Source of the DNA: UBA940 sp031548515 | Lineage (GTDB): Bacteria > Bacteroidota > Bacteroidia > Bacteroidales > Rikenellaceae | Reading direction: 5' to 3' | Assembly (NCBI GenBank): GCA_031548515.1 | Contig: JAVBRB010000001.1 | Span: 1-64,000, forward strand | DNA length: 64,000 nt | Shown here: positions 33,395 to 42,217 of the stretch, in pieces | Layout: the number at the start of each line of letters is the position of its first letter | Position numbering within the stretch: position 1 is the stretch's first letter | Position numbers and translations under genes: made by a program | The notes under the pieces: generated by a model | Databases searched by the model: none | What the model was told of the DNA's origin: nothing | What the model saw: the letters and a program-made list of their open reading frames with translations, nothing else

Positions 33395-34783
33395 ATGGGA
33401 AAGACACTTGTAGACAAGATCTGGGACTCGCACACCGTCCGCACCGAAGAGGGCGGGCGGAGTGTGCTTTATATAGACAGGCAGTACATCCACGAAGTGA
33501 CCTCTCCTGTGGCGTTTTCAGGCCTCGAGAAGCGCGGGGTAAAGGTCGCGCGCCCATCGCAGGTGACCGCCACGGCCGACCACAACATCCCTACAGTCAA
33601 CCAGCACCTGCCGATCGAGGAGGAGCAGAGCCGCCAACAGGTAGAAGCGTTGGAACGCAACTGCGCCTCGCAGGGCATAGAGCTTTTCGGCATGGGGCAT
33701 CCGCGACAGGGCATCGTGCACATCATCGGGCCGGAACAGGGATTCACCCAACCAGGCATGACAATCATCTGCGGCGACAGCCACACCTCGACACACGGGG
33801 CCGTGGGCGCTGTGGCTTTCGGCGTGGGTACTTCCGAGGTGGAGATGGCGCTTGCGAGCCAGTGCATCATCCAGTCAAAGCCAAAGTCGATGCGCATAAC
33901 CGTGAACGGCACGGCTGGTCAGGGCGTAGAGGCGAAGGATATCATACTCTACATCATATCGAAGATCTCGGCCTCGGGCGGAACCGGCTATTTCATTGAA
34001 TTTGCGGGCGAGGCCATCCGTGCCCTGTCGATGGAGGGACGTATGACGGTCTGCAACATGAGCATCGAGTGCGGCGCGCGTGGCGGCATAGTGGCCCCCG
34101 ACCGAATCACTTTCGACTACCTGAAAGGGCGCCCCGAAGCCCCCAAAGGAGCTGCCTGGGATAAGGCCGTCGCGCAGTGGAAAGAACTTTACAGTGATCC
34201 CGACGCGGCCTTCAACAGGGAATACACGTTCGACGCGGCGAAGATCAAGCCGATGATAACCTACGGCACGAATCCCGGTGAGGGAATGGCCGTCACCGAC
34301 CGTATACCCGCCAGCGCCGACAAAAAGGCGTTGGCCTACATGGGCTTCAAATCGGGCGACAAACTGTTGGGAAAACCCGTCGATTATGTTTTCGTCGGGA
34401 GCTGCACCAACGGCCGCATCGAGGATTTCCGCCTGTTCGCGCAGTTAGTGAAGGGACGCAAAAAAGCCGACCGTGTAGTCGCATGGATAGTTCCGGGATC
34501 GAAAGAGGTGGAACGCCTCGCACGCGAGGAGGGTATCGAAAAGATACTGAATGACGCAGGTTTCGAACTCCGCCAGCCGGGCTGTTCAGCCTGCCTCGCG
34601 ATGAACGCCGACAAGATACCGTCTGGGAAATACTGCGTCTCGACCTCGAATCGCAATTTCGAGGGGCGCCAGGGTCCTGGTGCGCGTACGCTGCTTTCGG
34701 GCATCGCCGTAGCCGCAGCCGCAGCCGTGACTGGAAAAATTGAAGACCCCCGAAAGGTATTCGAACCGATTATTAACGATTAG
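33395..34783 (+). CDS. leuC: 3-isopropylmalate dehydratase large subunit
   Basis: A 462-residue aconitase-family subunit that isomerises 2- to 3-isopropylmalate with LeuD. The 4Fe-4S ligands are visible as Cys in VFVGSCTNGRIEDF and the CSAC pair of RQPGCSACLAMNADKIP. GDSHTSTHGAVGAVAFGVGTSEVE and SNRNFEGRQG are substrate-site motifs. It ends EPIIND-stop, the last codons matching the linker repeat. Confidence 0.97.
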   Translation: MGKTLVDKIWDSHTVRTEEGGRSVLYIDRQYIHEVTSPVAFSGLEKRGVKVARPSQVTATADHNIPTVNQHLPIEEEQSRQQVEALERNCASQGIELFGMGHPRQGIVHIIGPEQGFTQPGMTIICGDSHTSTHGAVGAVAFGVGTSEVEMALASQCIIQSKPKSMRITVNGTAGQGVEAKDIILYIISKISASGGTGYFIEFAGEAIRALSMEGRMTVCNMSIECGARGGIVAPDRITFDYLKGRPEAPKGAAWDKAVAQWKELYSDPDAAFNREYTFDAAKIKPMITYGTNPGEGMAVTDRIPASADKKALAYMGFKSGDKLLGKPVDYVFVGSCTNGRIEDFRLFAQLVKGRKKADRVVAWIVPGSKEVERLAREEGIEKILNDAGFELRQPGCSACLAMNADKIPSGKYCVSTSNRNFEGRQGPGARTLLSGIAVAAAAAVTGKIEDPRKVFEPIIND

Positions 34784-34850
34784 TGATTAACGATTAGTGA
34801 TTAACAACTTATCACTAATAACTAACAACTAATCACTTATCACTTTTAAG
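34771..34850. repeat. AT-rich linker repeat between leuC and leuD
   Basis: Direct copies of GATTAGTGATTAACGATTAG then the reverse-orientation form (CTAATCACTTATCAC), giving a hairpin-capable array. It overlaps the 3' end of leuC. Confidence 0.7.
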
Positions 34851-34852
34851 CA

Positions 34853-35458
34853 ATGCCGATTCCAAAATTCACAAAACTAACGTCGAGGGCGGTCCCGCTT
34901 CCCGTCGAGAACATAGATACCGACCAGATAATCCCTGCGCGATTCTTGAAAGCTACCGAACGTAAAGGTTTCGGTGACAACCTTTTCCGCGACTGGCGCT
35001 ATGGTAAGGACGGTAAAAACATATCTGATTTTCCGCTCAACGACAGCCATTACGCAGGCGAAATACTGGTGGCCGGCCGCAATTTCGGATGCGGCTCGTC
35101 GCGCGAACACGCGGCATGGGCGCTTTTCGACTATGGTTTCAAGGTGGTGGTATCGAGCTTTTTCGCCGACATCTTCCGTAACAATGCACTTAACAACGGA
35201 CTGCTGCCACTGGTTGTGAGCGACGGTTTCCTTGGCGAGATTTTCGAGGAAATCGCGGGCAACAACAATGCGAAATTCGAGGTCGATCTCGAGAACCAGA
35301 CTATTACGATCCTGTCTAACCGGCGCAGCGAAAGTTTCGAGATCGACGCCTACAAGAAAAAATGCCTTATGAACGGCCAGGACGACGTGGATTACCTCGT
35401 GAGTCTGATGCCTGATATCGAGAATTTTGAAAAACAAAATCTTCGAAATAAAGAATGA
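34853..35458 (+). CDS. leuD: 3-isopropylmalate dehydratase small subunit
   Basis: A 201-residue swivelling-domain partner of LeuC. NIDTDQIIPARFLK near residue 20, VAGRNFGCGSSREHAAWAL and ADIFRNNALNNGLLPL are family signatures. Length is normal for the ~200-residue bacterial type. Third in the leu operon, with the AT-rich linker just before it. Confidence 0.97.
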   Translation: MPIPKFTKLTSRAVPLPVENIDTDQIIPARFLKATERKGFGDNLFRDWRYGKDGKNISDFPLNDSHYAGEILVAGRNFGCGSSREHAAWALFDYGFKVVVSSFFADIFRNNALNNGLLPLVVSDGFLGEIFEEIAGNNNAKFEVDLENQTITILSNRRSESFEIDAYKKKCLMNGQDDVDYLVSLMPDIENFEKQNLRNKE

Positions 35459-35465
35459 AGAAAGA

Positions 35466-35543
35466 ACCGACGCTGCGGAGTGAAACAGAGCCAAACTTGT
35501 TTTGGTATGTTGAGCCGCAAGGAGGAAAACGAGGTTAAAAATG
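35466..35543 (+). repeat. dispersed CCGACGCTGCG...GGAGGAAAA repeat (copy 1)
   Basis: The segment aligns with 59066-59143: both start AACCGACGCTGCG, contain GAGCCGC(A/G)AGGAGGAAAAC and end GTTAAAAATG. In this copy the final ATG is the leuB start, so the repeat supplies an AAGGAGG Shine-Dalgarno-like sequence 18 bp before it. Confidence 0.65.
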
Positions 35544-36605
35544 AAAAAAGAATTTAACATAGCATTGCTTCCCGGAGACGGGATAGGACCGGAGATAGTC
35601 GATGAGGCAGTCAAGGTACTAGATGCCGTCGCGGCAAAATACGGCTGCAAATTCAATTACACGAAAGCATTGATAGGCGTGGCGGCTATAAACGCTACGG
35701 GAGACCCCTACCCTGCCGAGACACACAAAATCTGCGAAGAGTCCGACGCGGTGCTTTTCGGCGCGGTCGGCGATCCCAAATACGACAACGATCCGACGGC
35801 CAAAGTGCGACCCGAACAGGGCCTGCTGCGGATGCGCAAAGCGCTGGGGCTGTTCGCGAACCTGCGTCCGGTACAGCTGTTCGACAGCCTTATGGACCAT
35901 TCGCCACTCCGGCCGGAAGTATTGAAAGGAACCGATTTCGTCTGTCTTCGCGAGTTGACCGGCGGATTGTATTTCGGCGAACGCGGACGCACCGACGACG
36001 GCAACAGGGCTTTCGACACATGCGTATACACCCGCGAGGAGATCGACCGCATAGTCCGCATGGCTTTCGGCCTTGCGATGAAACGGCGCAAAAAACTGAC
36101 CGTGGTCGACAAGGCCAACGTGCTGGAGACTTCGCGACTGTGGCGCGAAACCGCACAGGACATAGCGCCTGAATTTCCGGAAGTGGCGGTGGATTACATG
36201 TTCGTGGACAACGCCGCGATGCAGCTGATCCGCCAGCCATCGCATTTCGACGTGATGGTTACTGAAAACATGTTCGGCGATATACTCACCGACGAGGCCA
36301 GCGTCATAACCGGTTCCCTCGGCATGCTTCCGTCGGCGAGCATCGGCCATGGCAACGCGCTGTTCGAGCCGATCCACGGTTCTTATCCCCAGGCGGCCGG
36401 AAAGAATATAGCCAATCCCATGGCGACGATACTTTCGGCTGCGATGATGCTCGAGCATCTGGGACTATATGCGGAAGGCGCGGCAATCAGGAAGGCAGTA
36501 AACCGGGCGCTCCAAGCGGGAGTCATTACCGAGGACCTCGCAAAAAAAGGTGAGAAGACATACTCTACTTCCGAAACGGGCGATTACATTTGCAGCAGCA
36601 TTTAA
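35541..36605 (+). CDS. leuB: 3-isopropylmalate dehydrogenase
   Basis: A 354-residue NAD-dependent oxidative decarboxylase of leucine synthesis. LLPGDGIGPEIVDEAVKVL, GAVGDPKYDND, RMRKALGLFANLRP, RELTGGLYFGERG and the metal-site region FGDILTDEASVITGSLGMLPSASIG identify it. Normal length. Last gene of the leu operon; a dispersed repeat supplies its ribosome-binding region. Confidence 0.97.
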   Translation: MKKEFNIALLPGDGIGPEIVDEAVKVLDAVAAKYGCKFNYTKALIGVAAINATGDPYPAETHKICEESDAVLFGAVGDPKYDNDPTAKVRPEQGLLRMRKALGLFANLRPVQLFDSLMDHSPLRPEVLKGTDFVCLRELTGGLYFGERGRTDDGNRAFDTCVYTREEIDRIVRMAFGLAMKRRKKLTVVDKANVLETSRLWRETAQDIAPEFPEVAVDYMFVDNAAMQLIRQPSHFDVMVTENMFGDILTDEASVITGSLGMLPSASIGHGNALFEPIHGSYPQAAGKNIANPMATILSAAMMLEHLGLYAEGAAIRKAVNRALQAGVITEDLAKKGEKTYSTSETGDYICSSI

Positions 36606-36690
36606 GTGATTAACGATGAACTATTAGTGATAAACCGTGTATCGCAAAGTTATTAACAATTAATCACCGATCGCTAATCACTGATAATCA
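36603..36690. repeat. AT-rich linker repeat after leuB
   Basis: Divergent copies of TTAGTGATTAAC in both orientations, starting at the leuB stop codon. Confidence 0.6.
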
Positions 36691-36698
36691 AACCATTT

Positions 36699-37634
36699 AT
36701 GGACGAAATATTAAAGGCCGAACACGTCGTCAAGCAGTACGCCAACCACTGCGCGCTTGACGACGTTTCCGTGACAATACCACGCGGCTCGGTTTACGGT
36801 CTTCTGGGTCCCAACGGAGCAGGAAAAACCACACTTATCCGCATAATCAACCGGATCACGGCCCCCGACAGCGGCAAGATATATTTTAAGGGACGCGAAC
36901 TGCAGCCCGAAGACGTCCGGAATATCGGCTACCTGCCCGAAGAGCGCGGCCTGTACAAAAAAATGAAGGTCGGAGAACAGGTGCTTTACTTAGCACAACT
37001 TAAGGGGCTGTCGAAAAAAGAGGCCGTAAAACGCGCCAAAGAGTGGTTCGTGAGGTTAGACATCCAGGACTGGTGGAATAAGAAGGTAGAAGAACTGAGC
37101 AAGGGGCTGGCCCAGAAGGTGCAGTTCGTCACTACCGTGCTGCATGAGCCGGATCTGCTCATTTTCGATGAACCGTTCAGCGGATTCGACCCACTGAATG
37201 CACAACTTTTGAAGGACGAAATGATGCGCCTCAAGGACAATGGCACTACTATCATATTCTCGACCCACAACATGGCTTCGGTCGAGGAGGTCTGCACCCA
37301 CATCACGCTCATCAACAAGTCGCGCAACATCATGACCGGTCCCCTGGATGATATCCGCCGCCGGCATGGCGCGAACATATATGAGGTGCTGTTCCATGGT
37401 GACGAGGAAAAACTCCGCAATGCGCTGGCCGTATACGGCACGGTGTTAGACGGTGAACATCACGGGCCGGTCATGAAGACGCTGAAGATACACATCCCCG
37501 ACCAGGACAAGGTTCGCCCGGCGATAGCCGAGATAAACGGCATGGTGGAGATCAACTCATTCCGCGAGATAATCCCGAGCATGAACGACATTTTCATTAA
37601 AGCCGTTTCAGACGTAAACCCTTCAAATGAATAG
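36699..37634 (+). CDS. ABC transporter ATP-binding protein (NatA-like)
   Basis: A 311-residue ATPase. Walker A LLGPNGAGKTT (~34-44), the signature ELSKGLAQKVQF, Walker B LLIFDEPFSGFDP and the switch His in IIFSTHNMAS are all present. The C-terminal ~80 residues resemble DUF4162, common in NatA/YhaQ-type exporters. It pairs with the permease downstream. The substrate (sodium, drug or peptide) cannot be deduced. Confidence 0.92.
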   Translation: MDEILKAEHVVKQYANHCALDDVSVTIPRGSVYGLLGPNGAGKTTLIRIINRITAPDSGKIYFKGRELQPEDVRNIGYLPEERGLYKKMKVGEQVLYLAQLKGLSKKEAVKRAKEWFVRLDIQDWWNKKVEELSKGLAQKVQFVTTVLHEPDLLIFDEPFSGFDPLNAQLLKDEMMRLKDNGTTIIFSTHNMASVEEVCTHITLINKSRNIMTGPLDDIRRRHGANIYEVLFHGDEEKLRNALAVYGTVLDGEHHGPVMKTLKIHIPDQDKVRPAIAEINGMVEINSFREIIPSMNDIFIKAVSDVNPSNE

Positions 37635-37637
37635 GCT

Positions 37638-37687
37638 ATGGGAAAGACAGGAATAATCGTAAGACGCGAATTCAACGAAAGGGTCCG
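37638..37687 (+). repeat. 50-bp direct duplication of the permease gene start (upstream copy)
   Basis: Identical to 37802-37851 over 50 bp, starting at an ATG. The 114 bp between the two copies have two CCGACGGAGG motifs and a CAGCGCTTTAGCGCTG hairpin, like a dispersed repeat insertion. Confidence 0.85.
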
Positions 37688-37766
37688 CAACCGAAGTCGG
37701 CATTTGCCGGCCGAGTTCACCGACGGAGGCCCGCGTGTCAGCGCTTTAGCGCTGGTGCGGGAATAG
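37638..37766 (+). pseudogene. truncated decoy start of the ABC permease
   Basis: A 42-codon ORF: the first 17 codons are those of the permease, then the frame enters the inserted repeat and stops at TAG. Four bp separate it from the ATPase stop codon, so translational coupling from the ATPase gene would feed the decoy rather than the real start 164 bp on. Confidence 0.75.
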
Positions 37767-37801
37767 CCGACGGAGGTAACAAAAACCAAAAACGTAAAGT
37801 C

Positions 37802-39130
37802 ATGGGAAAGACAGGAATAATCGTAAGACGCGAATTCAACGAAAGGGTCCGAAAGAAAAGTTTCCTCATCACCACAATACTTACCCCCCTTCTGTTCGTG
37901 GGTCTGATCGGCGGCATGTTCGCCATGATGTCGGTCAAAACCAGCAAGGCAAAAACCATAGAAGTTATCGACAACAGCGGTTTTGTGGGAGGCAGGCTCG
38001 AAGGCGGCAATTCGCTGAAATACATTCCTACCGACCGCACTCTGGAACAGATAAATGCAGACCATCCCGATACCTGGGGTGTGCTTGTAATAGGCGGTGA
38101 CGTAATGACCGATCCCGGCAACGTCCAGCTTTACACATATTCGTCGTCGACTTTCGATACTGAAACGTCAATATCGCGCGCCATTGCAGATATTGTCGAG
38201 GCCGAAAAACTCAAATCCTACGACATCGAAAACCTGCCGCAGATCCTCGAAGAGGTACGCACCAACATCCAGCTGAAAGCATATAAAGTGGATGATACAG
38301 GGGCTGGAAAAGAAAGCTCGAGTATGCTGGCCATGGGTCTGGCCTATGTGTTCGGACTGCTTATGTATATGTTCGTGCTGCTGTACGGCGCGCAGGTGAT
38401 GAACGGTGTCATCGAGGAAAAGAACAGCAAGGTGCTCGAAGTGATCGTTTCGAGCGTGCGGCCGTTCCAGTTGATGATGGGTAAGATCATCGGCATAGCT
38501 CTGGTGGCCGTAACCCAGTTCGTAATATGGGTGGCCGTAATAGGCATCTTCAGCGTCGCCATGCTCAAATTCATGGTCCCGGCCGACATTGTGCAGGCGG
38601 CGTCGGCCATGTCAAACGGTATGACACCGGATATGGCCGGAGCGATGCAGGCCATGACGGACAATCCGGAAGCCGTGGCTGCGATCTCCAACATGATGGA
38701 CATGGGTTACCTCGGCAAAATGCTGCTGACATTCCTCTTCTATTTCGTGGGTGGATACCTGTTATATGCGGCGATGTTCGCGGCTGTGGGAAGCGCCGTC
38801 GACAACACACAGGACGCACAACAATTTCAGATGCCGGTTACGATTCCTCTGATACTCGGACTTATCGGAATGGTAAACGCCATGCAGGACCCGGGCGGCT
38901 CGCTCGCATTCTGGCTCAGTATCATACCATTCACCTCGCCTATGGTGATGGTGGCCCGCATACCCTACGGGGTACCGGGATGGGAATTGGCATTGTCGGC
39001 CATGCTGCTCGTCGTGACTTTTATGGTGATGGTGTGGCTCGCTGGAAAGATCTACCGTGTGGGCATCTTCATGTACGGCAAGAAACCTTCGTTCGCCGAA
39101 CTCGCAAAATGGATCACTTATAAATCTTAG
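37802..39130 (+). CDS. ABC-2 type transporter permease (NatB-like)
   Basis: A 442-residue membrane protein. The first helix is at ~20-42 (SFLITTILTPLLFVGLIGGM), followed by a ~150-residue extracytoplasmic domain. Five further hydrophobic segments lie between ~178 and 420, among them YVFGLLMYMFVLLYGAQVMN and GKIIGIALVAVTQFVIWVAV. ATPase-contact motif EEKNSKVLEVIVSSVRPFQL is typical of NatB/YhaP-type exporters. A Met-rich insert lies at ~265-300. Its start region is duplicated upstream, so expression may have changed relative to the ATPase. Confidence 0.9.
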   Translation: MGKTGIIVRREFNERVRKKSFLITTILTPLLFVGLIGGMFAMMSVKTSKAKTIEVIDNSGFVGGRLEGGNSLKYIPTDRTLEQINADHPDTWGVLVIGGDVMTDPGNVQLYTYSSSTFDTETSISRAIADIVEAEKLKSYDIENLPQILEEVRTNIQLKAYKVDDTGAGKESSSMLAMGLAYVFGLLMYMFVLLYGAQVMNGVIEEKNSKVLEVIVSSVRPFQLMMGKIIGIALVAVTQFVIWVAVIGIFSVAMLKFMVPADIVQAASAMSNGMTPDMAGAMQAMTDNPEAVAAISNMMDMGYLGKMLLTFLFYFVGGYLLYAAMFAAVGSAVDNTQDAQQFQMPVTIPLILGLIGMVNAMQDPGGSLAFWLSIIPFTSPMVMVARIPYGVPGWELALSAMLLVVTFMVMVWLAGKIYRVGIFMYGKKPSFAELAKWITYKS

Positions 39131-39132
39131 CT

Positions 39133-40155
39133 ATGAAAAAGATCGTATTGGTGACCGGCGGCGCCGGATATATCGGCTCCCACACTTCGGTCGCACTCAC
39201 CGGGGCCGGATACGGCGTTGTGATAGCCGACGACCTTTCGAATTCGGACATCGGCGCGGTGGAAGGGGTGCGCAGGATCACGGGCATGCAGATACCTTTC
39301 GAACAGGTCGACTGCAACGACAAAAAAGCGTTCGGCACGCTGTTCGCCAAATATAAAATAGATGCTGTTATCCATTTCGCGGCCTTCAAGGCTGTCGGGG
39401 AGTCGGTCGCAGAACCTCTGAAATACTACGGCAACAACCTCGGCTCGTTCGTGACGCTGCTGGAACTGATGCGGGAGAACGGCATCCGCAATGTGGTTTT
39501 TTCATCGTCGGCGACAGTCTACGGCCAGCCCGACAGGCTCCCGGCGACAGAATCCACTCCGCGCAAACCGGCCACCTCGCCCTACGGCAACACCAAGCAG
39601 ATGTGCGAGGATATCCTGCGCGACTCGGTGGCGGCCTATCCCGAACTCAGCGGCATCGCCCTGCGCTACTTCAACCCGATAGGCGCGCATCCGTCGGCGC
39701 TGATAGGCGAATTTCCGAAAGGGGTTCCGCAGAACCTCGTCCCTTTCATCACGCAGACCGCCGCTGGTATCCGCGCCGAGCTAAGCGTTTTCGGAGACGA
39801 CTACTGCACAAAGGACGGGACCGCCCTTCGCGACTACATCGACGTAGTAGACCTTGCCAGGGCGCACGTCATTGCTGTGGACCGTATGATAGATGGCAAG
39901 CAGAAAGAGCGTTACGAGATTTTCAACATCGGTACTGGAGTTCCTGTTTCGGTGCTCGAGCTTGTACGCACTTTCGAGAAAGCGAATGACATTAAACTGA
40001 ACTATAAGATCGTGGGCCGCCGTGCAGGCGACGTCGAGGCCGTTTGGGCCGACACGCGCCTTGCAAACGGGGAACTGGGCTGGCGGGCCGAACGCCCCCT
40101 GGACGAAACCCTCCGCTCGGCTTGGGAGTGGGAGAGGCACGTCCGCGGGAAATGA
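39133..40155 (+). CDS. galE: UDP-glucose 4-epimerase
   Basis: A 340-residue short-chain dehydrogenase/reductase. The NAD motif VTGGAGYIGSHTSVAL opens the protein, VFSSSATVYG holds the catalytic Ser, and SPYGNTKQMCEDIL the YxxxK pair. ALRYFNPIGAHPS and GTALRDYIDVVDLA are epimerase signatures. It interconverts UDP-glucose and UDP-galactose for glycan synthesis or galactose use. It starts two bp after the permease stop, so is cotranscribed, and ends at an intrinsic terminator. Confidence 0.94.
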   Translation: MKKIVLVTGGAGYIGSHTSVALTGAGYGVVIADDLSNSDIGAVEGVRRITGMQIPFEQVDCNDKKAFGTLFAKYKIDAVIHFAAFKAVGESVAEPLKYYGNNLGSFVTLLELMRENGIRNVVFSSSATVYGQPDRLPATESTPRKPATSPYGNTKQMCEDILRDSVAAYPELSGIALRYFNPIGAHPSALIGEFPKGVPQNLVPFITQTAAGIRAELSVFGDDYCTKDGTALRDYIDVVDLARAHVIAVDRMIDGKQKERYEIFNIGTGVPVSVLELVRTFEKANDIKLNYKIVGRRAGDVEAVWADTRLANGELGWRAERPLDETLRSAWEWERHVRGK

Positions 40156-40186
40156 AAGATGAAAGATTAACGATGAAAGATTAAGG

Positions 40187-40212
40187 TGCGGGACTGATCG
40201 TCCCGCATTTTT
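40187..40212 (+). terminator. Rho-independent terminator after galE
   Basis: TGCGGGAC (40187-40194) and GTCCCGCA (40200-40207) enclose a short loop, followed by TTTTT. Confidence 0.88.
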
Positions 40213-40217
40213 GTTGT

Positions 40218-40889
40218 TTAGAACCGATACCCGTAGCCTGCCGTGATCCCGAGATTGTAGGTAAAATAGGGTGATACATGGGGTTCGTCGAAACCCTTGG
40301 GAGCAAAAATAAACCTCGACGGAGCTATCGGCAAAGGCGACAGTTTGAGTTCATGGCGCTTCTTTATGCGGACTATCCAATGTATGTCGGCAAGCAGGTG
40401 GAGTCGCCACACACCCTGCGACGTCAGTTTGTCATACACCCAGCCGTAACGCTCATAATATTCCTGGTCGACCCATCCTAAACTCACGTCGAATATATCG
40501 TGATACCCCACCCCGACACCCAGTCCGAACTTCAGATATAATTTGCCACGGACAATGGGAAGGCTGTAGCTAGCCTTGGCTCCGAGCATGGCGAAATGTT
40601 CGTGTATCTCATAAGAGTCGGTCACTATAGTCGCGGGATATGAAGCATAGTGGCCCATCGCGCCTACGCTGAAATTGCGACCCACCACATGGTCGTACTC
40701 TATCGTAACCGGCAGTATGCCGACGCCGGCGTATGCCGATGCAGAGACCGCGCTCAGGTCGAAAGATATCATATTTTTCTTCTCCCAGGGATCGGGAGCG
40801 CATGCGGGGCGGGAGCGTTTTCCGGCATACTGCCCCGAAAGGGCGGCAGGAGGCGCGATCAGCAAAAGAAAAAGTAAAATACGTTTCAT
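40218..40889 (-). CDS. predicted outer-membrane beta-barrel protein
   Basis: A 223-residue protein from MKRILLFLLLIAPPAALSG, a signal peptide; an earlier ATG at 40991 would run through a dispersed repeat. The mature sequence alternates aromatic and small residues in strands (MISFDLSAVSASAYAGVGIL, LYLKFGLGVGVGYHDIF) and ends in YGYRF, a C-terminal aromatic as in outer-membrane barrels. The family is not recognised. It faces galE with the galE terminator in between and is probably monocistronic. Confidence 0.7.
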   Translation of the reverse strand: MKRILLFLLLIAPPAALSGQYAGKRSRPACAPDPWEKKNMISFDLSAVSASAYAGVGILPVTIEYDHVVGRNFSVGAMGHYASYPATIVTDSYEIHEHFAMLGAKASYSLPIVRGKLYLKFGLGVGVGYHDIFDVSLGWVDQEYYERYGWVYDKLTSQGVWRLHLLADIHWIVRIKKRHELKLSPLPIAPSRFIFAPKGFDEPHVSPYFTYNLGITAGYGYRF

Positions 40890-41193
40890 GGTTTTGGAGT
40901 TTATAACAGAAACGCATTGATGTCGAGAATACTGCACACGCTGCATAAAAAAGTCTCCTTCTCGAGAAGCCTGTATATTGTCTAAGGTCATCCCGAGCGA
41001 GCCGGAATTAAGCGGCTCGCGGGAGAAACAGGGTAAAGCCCGGCGACGAGGGATCTTCCCTATAACTCGTATGCTGAAGCAGGTTTGTCTACGAGGTAGT
41101 TCCCTCGTCGGCAGACAGCAGCTTTCAACTCTTCAAAAACTTATTTGATCTGCCTCTCTCGGAATGAGATTTGTGCAGCAATCGGAACCGCGG
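40890..41193. other. intergenic region with GTCATYC dispersed repeat
   Basis: From 40987 the DNA reads GGTCATCCCGAGCGAGCCGG and contains a GAGCCG/CGGCTCG hairpin, GGGATCTTCCCT and CCCTCGTCG. The opening resembles the GTCATTCTGAACGCAGTGAAG repeat at 55808. No gene is seen. Confidence 0.55.
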
Positions 41194-42213
41194 CTACTCT
41201 TTTTTGAAGATATTGAACCTCCCGAGTATCTTGTTCTTGCGGGTAAGGATCAGCCATCCGAGTATTATCATAATCAATGCGGCGGCAAGGAAATACTGGA
41301 ACTGCTCGTCATACTCTTCGAACATCCGGGCCGAAAACTCCTTCTTCTCGGTCTCGTTGATCTTCGAAATGATCTCAGTAAGGCCCAGACTCTGGTTTGT
41401 AGAACGGATATAAGCGCCGTCTGTAAGAAGAGCGATCTGCTGCAGAACAGCCTCGTCGAGTTTCGTCACGACCATATTGCCCTCTCCGTCCCGGATAAAA
41501 TCTTCGCCCACCTGTATAGGCGCGCCCTCGGGAGTCCCGATGCCGATGGTATATATCCTTATTCCCTTCGAGGCTGCGCGCTTGGCAGCGGCGATGGCGT
41601 CATCCTCGTGGTTCTCGCCATCGGTTATGAGGATGATGACGCGGCTCCCTTCGCTTTCGCTGGAAAAACTGCTGGCCGCAAGGTCGATGGCAGCACCTAT
41701 CGCGGTACCCTGTTTGGAAACCATATTCGGCGAAACCTGCCGCATGAAATTGCGGGCCGTCATATAGTCAGACGTGATGGGCAACTGCACGTAGGCGTCG
41801 CCCGCAAAGACCACTAAGCCCACTTGATCCTGCTGCAGCCCTTCCAGAAGGCGGTTTATGGCGTGCTTGGTGCGTTCGAGGCGGTTGGGTTCGAAGTCCT
41901 GCGCCAGCATCGAGTTAGATACGTCGACGGCAAACATTATCTCGATACCCTCCATTTTTACCTCTTTGAGCTTACTGCCCAACTGTGGACGCGCCAATGC
42001 AACGGCGACAAGCGCGAAAGCGGCCAGCAGGAAGAGGAATTTCGTCAGATATCGTCCGGGCGAGGCGTCGGGCATGAGCGCGCGCACGGTTTCGGGATCG
42101 CCGAAACGCTCTATGCGTTTGCGCCTGCGGTAAGCCGACCACACGAATACCGCCGCCAGCAGCGGCAATGCCGTCAGCAGCCAGAAGAACTCGGGATTTG
42201 CGAACCGGAACAT
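41194..42213 (-). CDS. BatB-like von Willebrand factor A membrane protein
   Basis: A 339-residue protein with an N-terminal helix pair (~8-28 and ~57-75), a VWA domain (~90-300) and a C-terminal helix (~310-330). The metal site DVSNSM (Asp97, Ser99, Ser101) is intact, with VVFAGDAYVQLPITSD and ILITDGENHEDDAI. BatA/BatB-type proteins are inner-membrane components of the Bacteroides aerotolerance operon, though their action is not settled. Last gene of the operon, 4 bp after batA. Confidence 0.88.
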   Translation of the reverse strand: MFRFANPEFFWLLTALPLLAAVFVWSAYRRRKRIERFGDPETVRALMPDASPGRYLTKFLFLLAAFALVAVALARPQLGSKLKEVKMEGIEIMFAVDVSNSMLAQDFEPNRLERTKHAINRLLEGLQQDQVGLVVFAGDAYVQLPITSDYMTARNFMRQVSPNMVSKQGTAIGAAIDLAASSFSSESEGSRVIILITDGENHEDDAIAAAKRAASKGIRIYTIGIGTPEGAPIQVGEDFIRDGEGNMVVTKLDEAVLQQIALLTDGAYIRSTNQSLGLTEIISKINETEKKEFSARMFEEYDEQFQYFLAAALIMIILGWLILTRKNKILGRFNIFKKE

Positions 42214-42217
42214 GGAT

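Noticed and set aside
37638..37801. Insertion sequence between the ABC genes
   Set aside because: The 114-bp insert has no transposase ORF or terminal inverted repeats, and the flanking duplication of 50 bp is far longer than usual IS target duplications.
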